The notes: a model not told the origin generated them from the sequence alone. A DNA stretch of 64,000 nt from CAMLOF01 sp041913045 (GCA_041913045.1 JAYSGB010000010.1:1-64000), one strand, 5' to 3'; shown: positions 7,902 to 16,523, numbered from the stretch's first letter. Translations and numbers: made by a program.

Positions 7902-8810
7902 ATGAAGAAACCGAATGTGATGTTTGCTGCGGTCGCCCTGGCGCTGGCTGCAGGTGGTGCCTGGGCCCAGGCAAACGACACCCTGGCTAAGATTAAGTCC
8001 AGCGGCAGCGTGACCATGGGTGTGCGCGAGTCTTCCGGCGCGCTCTCCTACACCCTGGGTGATGGCAAGTACACGGGCTACCACGTCGAGATCTGCCAGA
8101 AGGTGCTGGCTGACATTCAGAAGCAGCTGGGCCTGGCCAAGCTGGACATCAAGTACCAGCCCGTCACCTCCCAGAACCGTATTCCCCTGGTGCAGAACGG
8201 CACCGTGGACATCGAGTGCGGCTCCACCTCCAACAACGCGCCCCGCCAGAAGGACGTGTCCTTCGCGGTCACCACCTTCGTGGAAGAAGTGCGCATGGCC
8301 GTCAAAGCCAACTCCGGCATCAACTCCATCAAGGACCTGAACGGCCGCAACGTGGCCACCACCACGGGTACCACTTCGGTGCAGACCCTGCGTAAGAATG
8401 AGCGTGCCCAAGGCATCGACTTCAAAGAGGTCTATGGCAAAGATCACGCAGACAGCTTCCTGCTGCTGGAGTCCGGCCGCGCCGACGCCTTCATCATGGA
8501 CGGCTCCCTGCTGGCTGGCCTGATCGCCAAGTCCAAGAACCCTGCCGATTTCAAGATCGTGGGTGAAGTGCTGAGCGTCGAACCCATCGCCATCATGATC
8601 CGCAAGGACGACCCTGCGTTCAAGAAGACCGTGGACGACAGCCTCAAGGCCATGATGAAGTCTGGTGAAATCGCCAAGCTCTACGACAAGTGGCTGATGC
8701 AGCCGATTCCGCCTGCCAACGCCAAGGTCGGGCTGCCCATGAGCGACAACCTGAAGGCCGCGCTGGCTAACCCCAACGACAAGCCGACGGAAGACTACGC
8801 CAAGAAATAA
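7902..8810 (+). CDS. gltI: Glutamate/aspartate ABC transporter periplasmic binding protein
   Basis: This is 302 aa from the ATG at 7902, chosen because it starts a clean signal peptide (MKKPNVMFAAVALALAAGGAWA, cleaved before QAND) and has AGAGGAA upstream. The mature protein is a family 3 solute-binding protein: GVRESSGALSYTLGD, then VDIECGSTSNNAPRQKDVSF and ALSYTLG-type ligand contacts typical of GltI/YbeJ. It delivers acidic amino acids to the membrane complex encoded immediately downstream. A hairpin follows the gene and may favour its expression over the permeases. Confidence 0.92.
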   Translation: MKKPNVMFAAVALALAAGGAWAQANDTLAKIKSSGSVTMGVRESSGALSYTLGDGKYTGYHVEICQKVLADIQKQLGLAKLDIKYQPVTSQNRIPLVQNGTVDIECGSTSNNAPRQKDVSFAVTTFVEEVRMAVKANSGINSIKDLNGRNVATTTGTTSVQTLRKNERAQGIDFKEVYGKDHADSFLLLESGRADAFIMDGSLLAGLIAKSKNPADFKIVGEVLSVEPIAIMIRKDDPAFKKTVDDSLKAMMKSGEIAKLYDKWLMQPIPPANAKVGLPMSDNLKAALANPNDKPTEDYAKK

Positions 8811-8828
8811 AGGCGCATTCCCATCCGT

Positions 8829-8860
8829 AGCCCCTTGCTGTCTAAAGGCTGCAAGGGGCT
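8829..8860 (+). terminator. Intergenic hairpin after gltI (partial terminator or mRNA-stabilising stem)
   Basis: AGCCCCTTGC (8829-8838) pairs with GCAAGGGGCT (8851-8860) around a 12-nt loop, followed by TTTAG. Inside a transporter operon such a stem usually trims read-through or protects the 3' end of the binding-protein message. This gives more binding protein than permease. Confidence 0.7.
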
Positions 8861-8887
8861 TTTAGTTGCCACAAAAAGGAGTCCGCA

Positions 8888-9643
8888 ATGAGTTGGGACT
8901 GGCAGGTGTTCTGTGAGGACACCATCACCCGAGAAGTGGGTGAGCGTTGTTTTGGCCAGGGAGGGGACATCACCTATCTGGATTGGTTGCTGTCTGCCTG
9001 GGGTTGGACAGTGTCTGTGTCGCTGCTGGCGCTGGTGTTGGCGCTCGTGGTGGGTGCAGTCATCGGTACCTTGCGTACCCTGCCCGACAGTCCCTGGGTG
9101 GTGCGTTTCGGCAATGCCTGGGTGGAGCTGTTCCGCAACATCCCGCTGCTGGTGCAGATATTTCTCTGGTACCACGTGGTGCCCGCGTTTTTTCCGGCGC
9201 TCAAGGACGTTCCAGGCTTCGTGCTGGTTGTCTTTGCGTTGGGCTTCTTCACCTCTGCGCGTGTGGCAGAGCAGGTGCGTTCAGGTATACAGGCGCTGCC
9301 GCGTGGCCAGCGTTATGCCAGCCTGGCACTGGGCATGACCACCATGCAGTCCTACCGCTATGTGCTGCTGCCCATGGCGTTTCGCATCGTCATCCCTCCG
9401 CTGACGAGCGAGACCATGAACATCTTCAAGAACTCGTCGGTCGCGTTCGCCGTGTCGGTGGCCGAACTGACCATGTTCGCCATGCAGGCGCAGGAAGAAA
9501 CCTCGCGCGGCATCGAGGTCTACCTGGCCGTCACTGGTTTGTACGTCGTCTCGGCCTTTGCCATCAACCGCATCATGGCTTTCATTGAAAAACGCGCCCG
9601 CGTGCCGGGCTTCATCGCCAGTGGCGGCGCAGGAGGCCACTGA
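8888..9643 (+). CDS. gltJ: Amino-acid ABC transporter permease, GltJ type
   Basis: This is 251 aa beginning MSWDWQVFCEDT with AAAAAGGAG upstream. It contains the HEQRR-type permease family layout: transmembrane helices at about residues 40-65, 90-120 and 205-230. The cytoplasmic ATPase-contact loop is present as GIQALPRGQRYASLALGMTTMQSYRYVLLP. The N-terminal stretch with DTITREVGERCFGQGGDITYLDWLLSAW before the first helix is a feature of GltJ. It ends one base before the gltK start, so translation is coupled. Confidence 0.92.
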   Translation: MSWDWQVFCEDTITREVGERCFGQGGDITYLDWLLSAWGWTVSVSLLALVLALVVGAVIGTLRTLPDSPWVVRFGNAWVELFRNIPLLVQIFLWYHVVPAFFPALKDVPGFVLVVFALGFFTSARVAEQVRSGIQALPRGQRYASLALGMTTMQSYRYVLLPMAFRIVIPPLTSETMNIFKNSSVAFAVSVAELTMFAMQAQEETSRGIEVYLAVTGLYVVSAFAINRIMAFIEKRARVPGFIASGGAGGH

Positions 9644-9644
9644 C

Positions 9645-10316
9645 ATGATGAACAATCTTGACTGGTCCTTCGTCAACTGGGACGTCATCAGCGGCTTTGT
9701 CCTCAAGGGGCTGATGTTCAGCGTGGTGCTGACCATCGTGGCCACCATCGGTGGTGTGCTGTTCGGTACCTTGCTGGCCATGATGCGCTTGTCTGGTCGC
9801 CAGTGGCTGGTGGTTCCCGCCACCATTTATGTCAACGGCATGCGCAGCATTCCGCTGGTCATGGTGATCCTGTGGTTCTTCCTGCTGGTGCCCTTCCTGA
9901 TCGGGCGGCCCATCGGTGCCGAGACCTCTGCTGTCATTACCTTCATTGCCTTCGAGGCTGCCTATTTCAGCGAGATCATGCGGGCCGGTATCCAGTCCAT
10001 CTCGCGCGGACAGGTCTTCGCAGGCCTTGCTCTGGGTATGACGTATGGCCAGAACATGAAGCTGGTGGTGTTGCCGCAGGCCTTCCGCAACATGCTGCCG
10101 GTGCTGCTCACCCAGACCATCATCCTGTTCCAGGACACCTCGCTGGTCTACGCCATCGGCGCCTACGACATGCTCAAGGGCTTTGAAGTCGCCGGCAAGA
10201 ACTTTGGCCGCCCCATCGAGGCCTACCTGATGGCCGCCGTCGTTTATTTCGCCATGTGTTACGCGCTGTCCTGGCTGGTCAAGCGGCTGCACAAGAAGAT
10301 CGCCATCATCCGCTGA
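9645..10316 (+). CDS. gltK: Amino-acid ABC transporter permease, GltK type
   Basis: This is 223 aa from the ATG at 9645 (MMNNLDWSFVNWDVI), two bases after the gltJ stop codon. The earlier in-frame start at 9558 lies inside gltJ. It has four to five hydrophobic helices and the ATPase-contact segment AGIQSISRGQVFAGLALGMTY. It forms a heterodimeric channel with GltJ in the inner membrane. Confidence 0.92.
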   Translation: MMNNLDWSFVNWDVISGFVLKGLMFSVVLTIVATIGGVLFGTLLAMMRLSGRQWLVVPATIYVNGMRSIPLVMVILWFFLLVPFLIGRPIGAETSAVITFIAFEAAYFSEIMRAGIQSISRGQVFAGLALGMTYGQNMKLVVLPQAFRNMLPVLLTQTIILFQDTSLVYAIGAYDMLKGFEVAGKNFGRPIEAYLMAAVVYFAMCYALSWLVKRLHKKIAIIR

Positions 10317-10344
10317 GCGGCTGAACCGAGTTGGAGAATCATCC

Positions 10345-11082
10345 ATGATTGAACTGAAGAACGTTTCGAAGTGGTACGGCCCCGTGCAGGTGCTCAACGA
10401 GTGTTCCACCCGCATCAGCAAGGGCGAGGTGGTGGTGGTTTGCGGGCCGTCGGGCTCGGGCAAGTCCACGCTGATCAAGACCATCAACGCGCTGGAACCC
10501 ATCCAGAAGGGCGAGATCTACGTGGACGGCCAGGCCGTGCACGACCCCAAGACCAACCTGCCCAAGCTGCGCAGCCGCGTGGGTATGGTGTTCCAGCACT
10601 TTGAGCTGTTCCCGCACCTGAGCGTGACCGAGAACCTCACGCTGGCCCAGGTCAAGGTGCTGGGTCGCAACATCACCGACGCCAAGGCGCGCGGCCTCAA
10701 GATGCTCGACCGTGTGGGCCTGATGGCGCACAAGGACAAGTTCCCCGGCCAGCTCTCCGGCGGCCAGCAGCAGCGCGTGGCCATTGCGCGCGCGCTGTCG
10801 ATGGACCCGATCGTCATGCTGTTCGACGAGCCCACTTCCGCACTCGACCCCGAGATGGTGGGCGAGGTGCTGGACGTGATGGTCGGCCTGGCAGGCGAGG
10901 GCATGACCATGATGTGTGTCACGCACGAAATGGGCTTTGCGCGCAAGGTCAGCAACCGCGTCATCTTCATGGACGTTGGCGGCAAGATCCTGGAAGACTG
11001 CAGCAAGGACGAATTCTTCGGCAACCCCGAAGCTCGCCAGCCGCGTACCAAGGATTTCCTGAACAAGATCCTCCAGCACTGA
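10345..11082 (+). CDS. gltL: Amino-acid ABC transporter ATPase, GltL type
   Basis: This 245-aa ATPase has Walker A GPSGSGKST, the Q-loop VFQHFELFPH, signature LSGGQQQR, Walker B VMLFDEPTSALDP and the switch VTHEMGF. The C-terminus FFGNPEARQPRTKDFLNKIL is typical of polar amino-acid transporters. It is the last gene of gltIJKL, with TTGGAGAAT as ribosome site before the ATG at 10345. Confidence 0.94.
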   Translation: MIELKNVSKWYGPVQVLNECSTRISKGEVVVVCGPSGSGKSTLIKTINALEPIQKGEIYVDGQAVHDPKTNLPKLRSRVGMVFQHFELFPHLSVTENLTLAQVKVLGRNITDAKARGLKMLDRVGLMAHKDKFPGQLSGGQQQRVAIARALSMDPIVMLFDEPTSALDPEMVGEVLDVMVGLAGEGMTMMCVTHEMGFARKVSNRVIFMDVGGKILEDCSKDEFFGNPEARQPRTKDFLNKILQH

Positions 11083-11116
11083 CGGCCACTCCTTGCTTGG
11101 CCCGATGTCTGTCCAT

Positions 11117-11166
11117 GCCCGCCATGTAACGGCGGGCTGTGGTGGCATGCTGTTTGCGTTTGCCAC
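11117..11166 (+). terminator. Two hairpins downstream of gltL
   Basis: GCCCGCC (11117-11123) pairs with GGCGGGC (11131-11137) around a 7-nt loop, and GTGGCA (11142-11147) pairs with TGCCAC (11161-11166). There is no clear U-run after the first, so these may be a weak or factor-dependent end of the operon, or part of the chemoreceptor leader. Confidence 0.4.
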
Positions 11167-11197
11167 AGGTGTTTGATTCGAAAGGCAGGAGAGTGTC

Positions 11198-12829
11198 ATG
11201 CTGAATCGCTTCTCGATCCGCACACGCCTGGCGGCCAATGCCGTCGTCGCGTGCTTCTTCCTGGCACTGGTGGTTGCGGTTTCGGCTTTCGGGTTGACGG
11301 CCGGACGCAACGGCTTGCAGGACATGACGGAGCGCTACTACCCCATGCGTCTGGCGCACGCGGAAATGCTTGAACACCTGCTCCAGGCACGGGTGAGCGA
11401 ATCGGACATGGTGGCCAGCAACTTCAACACCGAAGAGGTGCAGCGGCACAGGAAACTCTGGGAGGCTTCTCAAACCAGTGCAGAAGCTGCTTTCAAGCGC
11501 CTGCGCGACATGACAGCCGACCCTGCAGGACAGGCGGAGCTGGACCGCATGTGGGCCGTGGTGAAGCAATACCGCACAGGAGTCGAACAATTCGCGGTGC
11601 AGCTTGCCGACAACCGTTTTGCAGATGCCGACGGCGCGTTCGAGGCATTGAAGGAGCCGCTGGCGCGCTTCGAGGAGGCCAAGAAGATGGCCGCCAAGTA
11701 CGCCGAGACATTGGAGTCGCAAGTGGGGGCCGTGAAGGGTAAGGTGCTTTCCACGATCGACCTTGCGCTGATGACGCTGGCTGGCGTGTTTGCTCTCACG
11801 CTTTTCCTGTCTGCCTTCATGTCGTGGCTCATAGGCCGCTCGGTGATCGGGCCGTTGCAGGAGGCTGTCGGCGTGTCAGAGCGCATCGCGTCGGGGAACC
11901 TCGCCACGTCAGTGGCGGCGTCTGGCCGAGACGAAACAGGTCGACTGCTGACCTCTATCGCCGCCATGCAGGATGCCTTGCGCGATCTGGTGAGCAATGT
12001 GCGCCAGAGCGTGGATTCAATCCGCACAGCTTCCAGCGAAGTTGCGCAGGGCAACGCCGATCTGTCCCAGCGCACCGAGATGGCTGCAGGGAACCTGCAA
12101 GGCACTGCAGCCACCATGGACACACTTGTGCAGGCGGTCGACCAGAGCGCCCGCCATGCCCAGCAGGCCAGCGAAATGGCTTCACATGCGTCGGCGGTGG
12201 CCAGCAAGGGTGGGCAGGTGATGGGCGATGTGGTTACCTCCATGGACCGCATCAACATCAACAGCAAGAAGATTGCCGACATCACCGGCGTGATTGACGG
12301 CATCGCTTTCCAGACCAACATCCTGGCGTTGAATGCAGCGGTGGAAGCCGCACGAGCGGGTGAACAAGGGCGCGGCTTTGCCGTGGTGGCTGGTGAGGTG
12401 CGCACGCTCGCGCAGCGCAGTGCGCAAGCGGCCCGAGAGATCAAGGATCTGATCGGCACGTCCGTGGCGCAGGTGGAAACGGGCGCGGGGTTGGTGGCCA
12501 CTGCCGGGCAGACCATGCAGGAAATCCAGCAGTCGATCCAGCGCGTGGCCGATATCGTGGGTGAAATCACGTCGGCTGTGCGGGAGCAAAGCTCGGGCAT
12601 CCGTGATATCAACGCCGCGATCGACTCCCTGGAAAACGTTACGCAGCAAAACGCCGCGCTGGTCGAGGAAAGTGCTGCTGCGTCCTTGAGCCTGCGCGAC
12701 CAGGCAGAAGGCCTTGCGCGAGCCATCTCTGCCTTTCACCTGGACAGCCGCCATGACGCGAGTCAAGGTGAGGCGTTGCGTCGTTTGCCCAGTGCTGGCG
12801 GCACGCCGCGTTTGCCCGCCCAAGCATAA
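11198..12829 (+). CDS. Methyl-accepting chemotaxis protein
   Basis: This is 543 aa beginning MLNRFSIRTRLAANAVVACFF, with a first membrane helix at about residues 10-32 and a second at about 187-210. Between them is an all-helical periplasmic sensor of four-helix-bundle type. A HAMP segment follows, then the signalling domain with the conserved hairpin tip (GIAFQTNILALNAAVEAARA, about residues 368-387). It should signal through CheW/CheA; no pentapeptide CheR tether is present, since it ends PRLPAQA. Ligand is unknown. It stands alone here, with no other che genes. Confidence 0.92.
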   Translation: MLNRFSIRTRLAANAVVACFFLALVVAVSAFGLTAGRNGLQDMTERYYPMRLAHAEMLEHLLQARVSESDMVASNFNTEEVQRHRKLWEASQTSAEAAFKRLRDMTADPAGQAELDRMWAVVKQYRTGVEQFAVQLADNRFADADGAFEALKEPLARFEEAKKMAAKYAETLESQVGAVKGKVLSTIDLALMTLAGVFALTLFLSAFMSWLIGRSVIGPLQEAVGVSERIASGNLATSVAASGRDETGRLLTSIAAMQDALRDLVSNVRQSVDSIRTASSEVAQGNADLSQRTEMAAGNLQGTAATMDTLVQAVDQSARHAQQASEMASHASAVASKGGQVMGDVVTSMDRININSKKIADITGVIDGIAFQTNILALNAAVEAARAGEQGRGFAVVAGEVRTLAQRSAQAAREIKDLIGTSVAQVETGAGLVATAGQTMQEIQQSIQRVADIVGEITSAVREQSSGIRDINAAIDSLENVTQQNAALVEESAAASLSLRDQAEGLARAISAFHLDSRHDASQGEALRRLPSAGGTPRLPAQA

Positions 12830-12844
12830 AAGGGGCAGACTGCC

Positions 12845-13077
12845 TACAATCGGCTCCATGGACAATCGCGCGCGAGCATCTTCGTACCGCCGTCACGCCC
12901 TGTTTGGTCGTGAGGCGGGTGCGCGCCCCTGCCTGACAGTGGCTCTGCTGTGGACGTTCGTCCCCGCAGAGTCCTGAGCCCGGCGGTCCAAACTCATCCA
13001 TCATCGCGCCGTCTCTGGACCACCGGGCCTCTCCCAGGCGCTGTCGGCTATCAAGGCCGCACACCCAGAGAGCGTTC
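12845..13077 (+). ncRNA. Structured leader of the rnk-like gene (candidate cis-regulatory RNA)
   Basis: A -10-like TACAAT at 12845-12850 precedes a series of stems. Hairpin 1 (12868-12926) pairs GCGCGC with GCGCGC, ACCGCC with GGCGGGT and TCACG with CGTGA. Hairpin 2 (12943-12971) pairs CTCTGC with GCAGAG and GGACG with CGTCC. Hairpin 3 (12978-13028) pairs GCCCGG and GGTCC with GGACC and CCGGGC across one C-A mismatch. CTCTC at 13029-13033 can also pair with GAGAG (13068-13072) of the ribosome site. Leaders before rnk genes are known in other proteobacteria; whether this one is homologous is untested. Confidence 0.55.
12858..12977 (+). CDS. Possible 39-aa leader ORF before the rnk-like gene
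   Basis: ATG at 12858, eight bases after a TACAAT box, opens a 39-codon frame rich in Arg and Ala (starting MDNRARASSYRRHALFGREA). It ends with TGA at 12975-12977, directly abutting the left arm of the third hairpin of the leader. There is no convincing ribosome site, so it would have to be leaderless or weakly translated. It could be chance; the positional fit with the stems is why it is listed. Confidence 0.3.
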   Translation: MDNRARASSYRRHALFGREAGARPCLTVALLWTFVPAES

Positions 13078-13479
13078 ATGACTGTTTCCTCAACCATTCG
13101 CACATTGAGTGCGCTTGACCACGCCCGAATCCTCAAGCTCCTGCCTCGCCAGGGCCAGCACGACGGATTGCGTGACGTGCTCGACAATGCCGACCTGCTC
13201 TTGCCTCGTGAAGTGCCGGAGGGGCTGGTGACCATGTATTCACAGGTGCTGCTGGCCGACCAGACGGGCGAGCCTCCACGCAAGGTGACGCTGTGTTACC
13301 CCGCAGACGCCGAGCCCTCCGCAGGCTTTGTGTCTGTCCTGTCGCCGCTGGGTGTTGCATTGCTGGGTGCACGCAAGGGCAACACGGTGACTTGGGGCAC
13401 GCCAGCGGGGCAACAGGTTGACGCACGGGTGGTGGACATTCTCTTCCAGCCCGAGGCCAGCGGCGACTACACCCTTTGA
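13078..13479 (+). CDS. rnk: Rnk-like nucleoside diphosphate kinase regulator (GreA/GreB C-terminal domain)
   Basis: This 133-aa protein ends with a GreA/GreB-like FKBP domain (about residues 55-130: VTMYSQVLLADQTGE, then SPLGVALLGARKGNTVTWGTPAGQ). It lacks the N-terminal coiled coil of Gre factors, as Rnk does. Rnk binds RNA polymerase in E. coli, so an effect on transcription is the likely role. AGAGAG at 13067-13072 is the ribosome site before the ATG at 13078, and may be hidden by the leader. Confidence 0.85.
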   Translation: MTVSSTIRTLSALDHARILKLLPRQGQHDGLRDVLDNADLLLPREVPEGLVTMYSQVLLADQTGEPPRKVTLCYPADAEPSAGFVSVLSPLGVALLGARKGNTVTWGTPAGQQVDARVVDILFQPEASGDYTL

Positions 13480-13506
13480 GGATGGCGCTGGTGAGAAAAT
13501 AGCAGG

Positions 13507-14553
13507 ATGAGTTCATCCGCCCCCCTCACCAGCCTCACCATCACCCGCCCCGACGACTGGCACCTCCACGTGCGCGACGGCGCGCCGCTGAACACCGTTG
13601 TGCCGCACACGGCCGCGCAGTTCGGCCGCGCCATCATCATGCCCAACCTGAAGCCGCCCGTGACCACGGCGGCCCAGGCGCTGGCGTACAAGGAGCGCAT
13701 TCTGGCAGCGGTGCCTGCTGGCGTCAGCTTTGAGCCGCTGATGACGCTTTACCTGACCGACAACCTACCGCCCGAAGAGATTGCGCGTGCCAAGGCTGCG
13801 GGCGTGGTGGCGTGCAAGCTGTACCCCGCCGGTGCCACCACCAACAGCGACGCGGGTGTGACCGACATCCGCAAGACCTACAAGACGCTGGAGGCCATGC
13901 AGCGCGAGGGCATTCTGCTGCTCGTTCACGGCGAGGTCACCAGCCCAGACATCGACCTCTTCGACCGCGAGGCCGTCTTCATCGAACAGCAACTTGCCCC
14001 GCTGCGCCGCGACTTCCCCGAGCTGAAGATCGTGATGGAGCACATCACCACCCGCGAGGCAGCGCAATACGTGGCTGAAGCCGACCGCTTCCTGGGCGCC
14101 ACCATCACCGCGCACCACCTGCTGTACAACCGCAACGCCATCTTCACGGGTGGCATTCGCCCGCACTACTACTGCCTGCCTGTGCTCAAGCGCGAGGTAC
14201 ATCGCCAAGCCCTGGTGGCAGCCGCTACCAGTGGCAACGCCAAGTTCTTCCTGGGCACCGACAGCGCGCCGCACCCCGCCCACCTGAAGGAACACGCCAC
14301 CGGCTGCGCGGGCTGCTACACCGCGCATGCCGCCATGGAGATGTACGCCGAGGCCTTTGACGCCGTAGGCGCGCTGGACAAGCTGGAAGGCTTTGCCAGC
14401 TTCTTCGGGGCAGACTTCTACGGTCTGCCGCGCAACAGCGGCACCATCACTCTGCGCCGCGAGTCCTGGACCCCGCCCGAGAGCTTTGCCTTTGGCGAGG
14501 CCGAACTCAAGCCCCTGCGCGCGGGCGAGGCCTTGCCCTGGAAGCTGGTCTGA
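13507..14553 (+). CDS. pyrC: Dihydroorotase
   Basis: This 348-aa type II dihydroorotase catalyses the third step of pyrimidine synthesis. The metal ligands are visible: HLHVRDG near residue 20, the carbamylated Lys in ACKLYPAGATTN, HG in LLVHGEV, MEHITT, ITAHH and the catalytic Asp in LGTDSAPH. The gene starts 27 bp after the rnk-like gene, and DUF3025 follows at 20 bp. Confidence 0.96.
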   Translation: MSSSAPLTSLTITRPDDWHLHVRDGAPLNTVVPHTAAQFGRAIIMPNLKPPVTTAAQALAYKERILAAVPAGVSFEPLMTLYLTDNLPPEEIARAKAAGVVACKLYPAGATTNSDAGVTDIRKTYKTLEAMQREGILLLVHGEVTSPDIDLFDREAVFIEQQLAPLRRDFPELKIVMEHITTREAAQYVAEADRFLGATITAHHLLYNRNAIFTGGIRPHYYCLPVLKREVHRQALVAAATSGNAKFFLGTDSAPHPAHLKEHATGCAGCYTAHAAMEMYAEAFDAVGALDKLEGFASFFGADFYGLPRNSGTITLRRESWTPPESFAFGEAELKPLRAGEALPWKLV

Positions 14554-14573
14554 CCGAAAGAGAGCAGGGCACC

Positions 14574-15392
14574 TTGCATTTCGCTGAAGCCGTCGACTGG
14601 TCGCACCCCTGGTTCGAGCCCTGGCGCATGCTGGGTGAGCCAGTGGCCCGTGCAGCCTTGGCGGGTGCTGACCTGCCTGGTGCGCTCAACGCTGCCGGGC
14701 TGGCGCCCGTGCGCTTCATTCCCCAGGCCGATCTGCCCGATGGCGTGGCCTACGAAAGCCATATCTATGCCACGGGCGGCGTGCCCACGCGCGAAGGCTT
14801 GCACGATTTCTTCAATGCCCTGTGCTGGATGCGCTTTCCCCAGACCAAGCGGCTGTTGAACCGCTGGCAGGCTCAGGCCATTGAGGCGGCTGGGGGCGTG
14901 CAATCCACGCGCGGGCCGCTACGCGACGCGCTCACCCTGTTCGACGAAAACGTGGCCCTGCTGCAGGCGCCAGAGCCGTTGTGGCAGGCGCTTTTGGCGC
15001 GTGACTGGCAAACGCTCTTCGTCGGACTGCGGCCCTTGTGGGCACAGGCGCGGCTGGCGCTGTTCGGCCACGCGCTCACCGAAAAGCTGGTCACACCCTA
15101 CAAGTCCATCACCGCCCACGTGCTGTGCCTGCCCGTGCCCATGGGCCTGCCAGCCGTTGATGACACCCCAATCCACCCGTGGGACGCCTGGCTGGCCGGG
15201 GCCATTTCGCCTGAAATGCTGGCTACCAAGCCCTACACCCCCATGCCGGTGCTGGGTACGCCAGGGTGGTGGCCCGACAACGAAACTCCGGCGTTCTACG
15301 ACGACGCCACGGTTTTTCGCCCTCCCAGGGCCAAGGCAGCAGAGGTGCCGGGCGTTGCCCGGGCGTCGGCTGGGGCCATGCAGACGGCTTGA
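14574..15392 (+). CDS. DUF3025 family protein
   Basis: About 272 aa. The start is a TTG at 14574, preceded by AGAGAG about 8 bases upstream; no ATG lies in a suitable place. The family hallmarks TPYKSITAHVLCLPVPMG and HDFFNALCWMRFPQTK are present. The function is unknown; no signal peptide or membrane helix is seen, so it is probably cytosolic. Its position after pyrC may reflect co-transcription only. Confidence 0.85.
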   Translation: MHFAEAVDWSHPWFEPWRMLGEPVARAALAGADLPGALNAAGLAPVRFIPQADLPDGVAYESHIYATGGVPTREGLHDFFNALCWMRFPQTKRLLNRWQAQAIEAAGGVQSTRGPLRDALTLFDENVALLQAPEPLWQALLARDWQTLFVGLRPLWAQARLALFGHALTEKLVTPYKSITAHVLCLPVPMGLPAVDDTPIHPWDAWLAGAISPEMLATKPYTPMPVLGTPGWWPDNETPAFYDDATVFRPPRAKAAEVPGVARASAGAMQTA

Positions 15393-15502
15393 GTTTTTGG
15401 CGTTCGCCCTCAGTATGATGCGCATGCCGCCATGCACTGCAGGGAACCTGTGGGGGCGGTTCGGTGTCTCAAGCTGACCCATCCTTTGGAGCAAACACTC
15501 AC

Positions 15503-16372
15503 ATGAAACGCATTCTTCTGCTGGTTCTGACCAACATCGCCGTGATGGCCGTGTTGCTGATCACCACCCGCATCCTGGGCGTGGACCGTTTCCTCACGGC
15601 CAACGGCCTGAACATGACCGCACTGGCCATCTTCTCGCTGGTCATCGGTTTTGGCGGAGCCTTCATCTCGCTGCTAATCAGCAAGCCGATGGCCAAGTTC
15701 AGCACGGGCGCGCATGTCATCGAGCAGCCGCGCAACGCTGACGAGGCGTGGATTGTGGAGACCGTGCGCCGCTTTGCCGACAAGGCAGGCATCGGCATGC
15801 CCGAAGTCGCCATCTACGACGGTGCGCCCAACGCCTTCGCCACTGGCGCGTTCAAAAACTCTGCCCTGGTGGCGGTGTCTACCGGCCTGCTGCAGAACAT
15901 GACGCGCGACGAGGTTGAGGCCGTGATTGGCCACGAGGTGGCTCACGTGGCCAACGGCGACATGGTGACCATGACCCTGATCCAGGGCGTGATGAACACC
16001 TTCGTGGTTTTCCTCAGCCGCGTCATCGGCTACGCGGTGGACGCCTTCCTGCGCCGTGGCGACAGCCAGAACTCTGGTCCTGGCATTGGCTACATGGTCA
16101 CCACCATCGTGATGGACATCGTGCTGGGCTTCCTGGCCGCGATCATCGTGGCCTGGTTCAGCCGCCAGCGTGAATTCCGTGCCGACGCAGGCGCCGCCCA
16201 GTTGATGGGGCGCAAGCAGCCCATGATCAACGCGCTGGCCCGCCTGGGTGGCCTGCAGCCGGGCGAACTGCCCAAGAGCATGGCTGCCATGGGCATCACC
16301 GGTGGTTTGGGCAAGCTGTTTTCCACCCACCCGCCTATCGAAGAGCGCATCCAGGCGCTGCAGCAGGGCTGA
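15503..16372 (+). CDS. htpX: Membrane zinc metalloprotease HtpX
   Basis: This is 289 aa from the ATG at 15503 (MKRILLLVLTN), with TTTGGAG upstream. There are two N-terminal membrane helices (about residues 4-24 and 35-57), the zinc site IGHEVAHVANGD (about residues 139-150) and further helices at about 165-185 and 195-220. A downstream REFRADAGAA supplies the third zinc ligand. It degrades damaged inner-membrane proteins in concert with FtsH. Confidence 0.96.
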   Translation: MKRILLLVLTNIAVMAVLLITTRILGVDRFLTANGLNMTALAIFSLVIGFGGAFISLLISKPMAKFSTGAHVIEQPRNADEAWIVETVRRFADKAGIGMPEVAIYDGAPNAFATGAFKNSALVAVSTGLLQNMTRDEVEAVIGHEVAHVANGDMVTMTLIQGVMNTFVVFLSRVIGYAVDAFLRRGDSQNSGPGIGYMVTTIVMDIVLGFLAAIIVAWFSRQREFRADAGAAQLMGRKQPMINALARLGGLQPGELPKSMAAMGITGGLGKLFSTHPPIEERIQALQQG

Positions 16373-16393
16373 CCCTTTTCTGCCCCACACCAG

Positions 16394-16420
16394 AGCGGCC
16401 CCTCATTGGGCCGCTTTTTT
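16394..16420 (+). terminator. Rho-independent terminator of htpX
   Basis: AGCGGCCC (16394-16401) pairs with GGGCCGCT (16408-16415) around a 6-nt loop, followed by a run of T. This is the clearest intrinsic terminator in the window, 20 bp after the htpX stop. Confidence 0.92.
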
Positions 16421-16431
16421 TATGTCTTGTC

Positions 16432-16523
16432 TTGTAGGCATTTTTCCTACAAACCAGGTGCACGGCACTGACGGCGCGAACAGGCAACTTCCGATTCAAG
16501 AAAAACAGGCCGACTTTCACAAT
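16432..16523 (+). promoter_or_regulatory. flhDC upstream region with an inverted repeat
   Basis: TTGTAGG (16432-16438) and CCTACAA (16446-16452) form a perfect inverted repeat with a 7-bp T-rich spacer. Further down, TTCAAG (16495-16500) and CACAAT (16518-16523) are 17 bp apart and could be a weak sigma-70 promoter. The repeat is a candidate site for a regulator of the motility master operon, but could also be a hairpin tail of the htpX terminator. Confidence 0.45.

Noticed and set aside
16373..16393. Possible short gene between htpX and its terminator
   Set aside because: Only 21 bp, no room for a gene.
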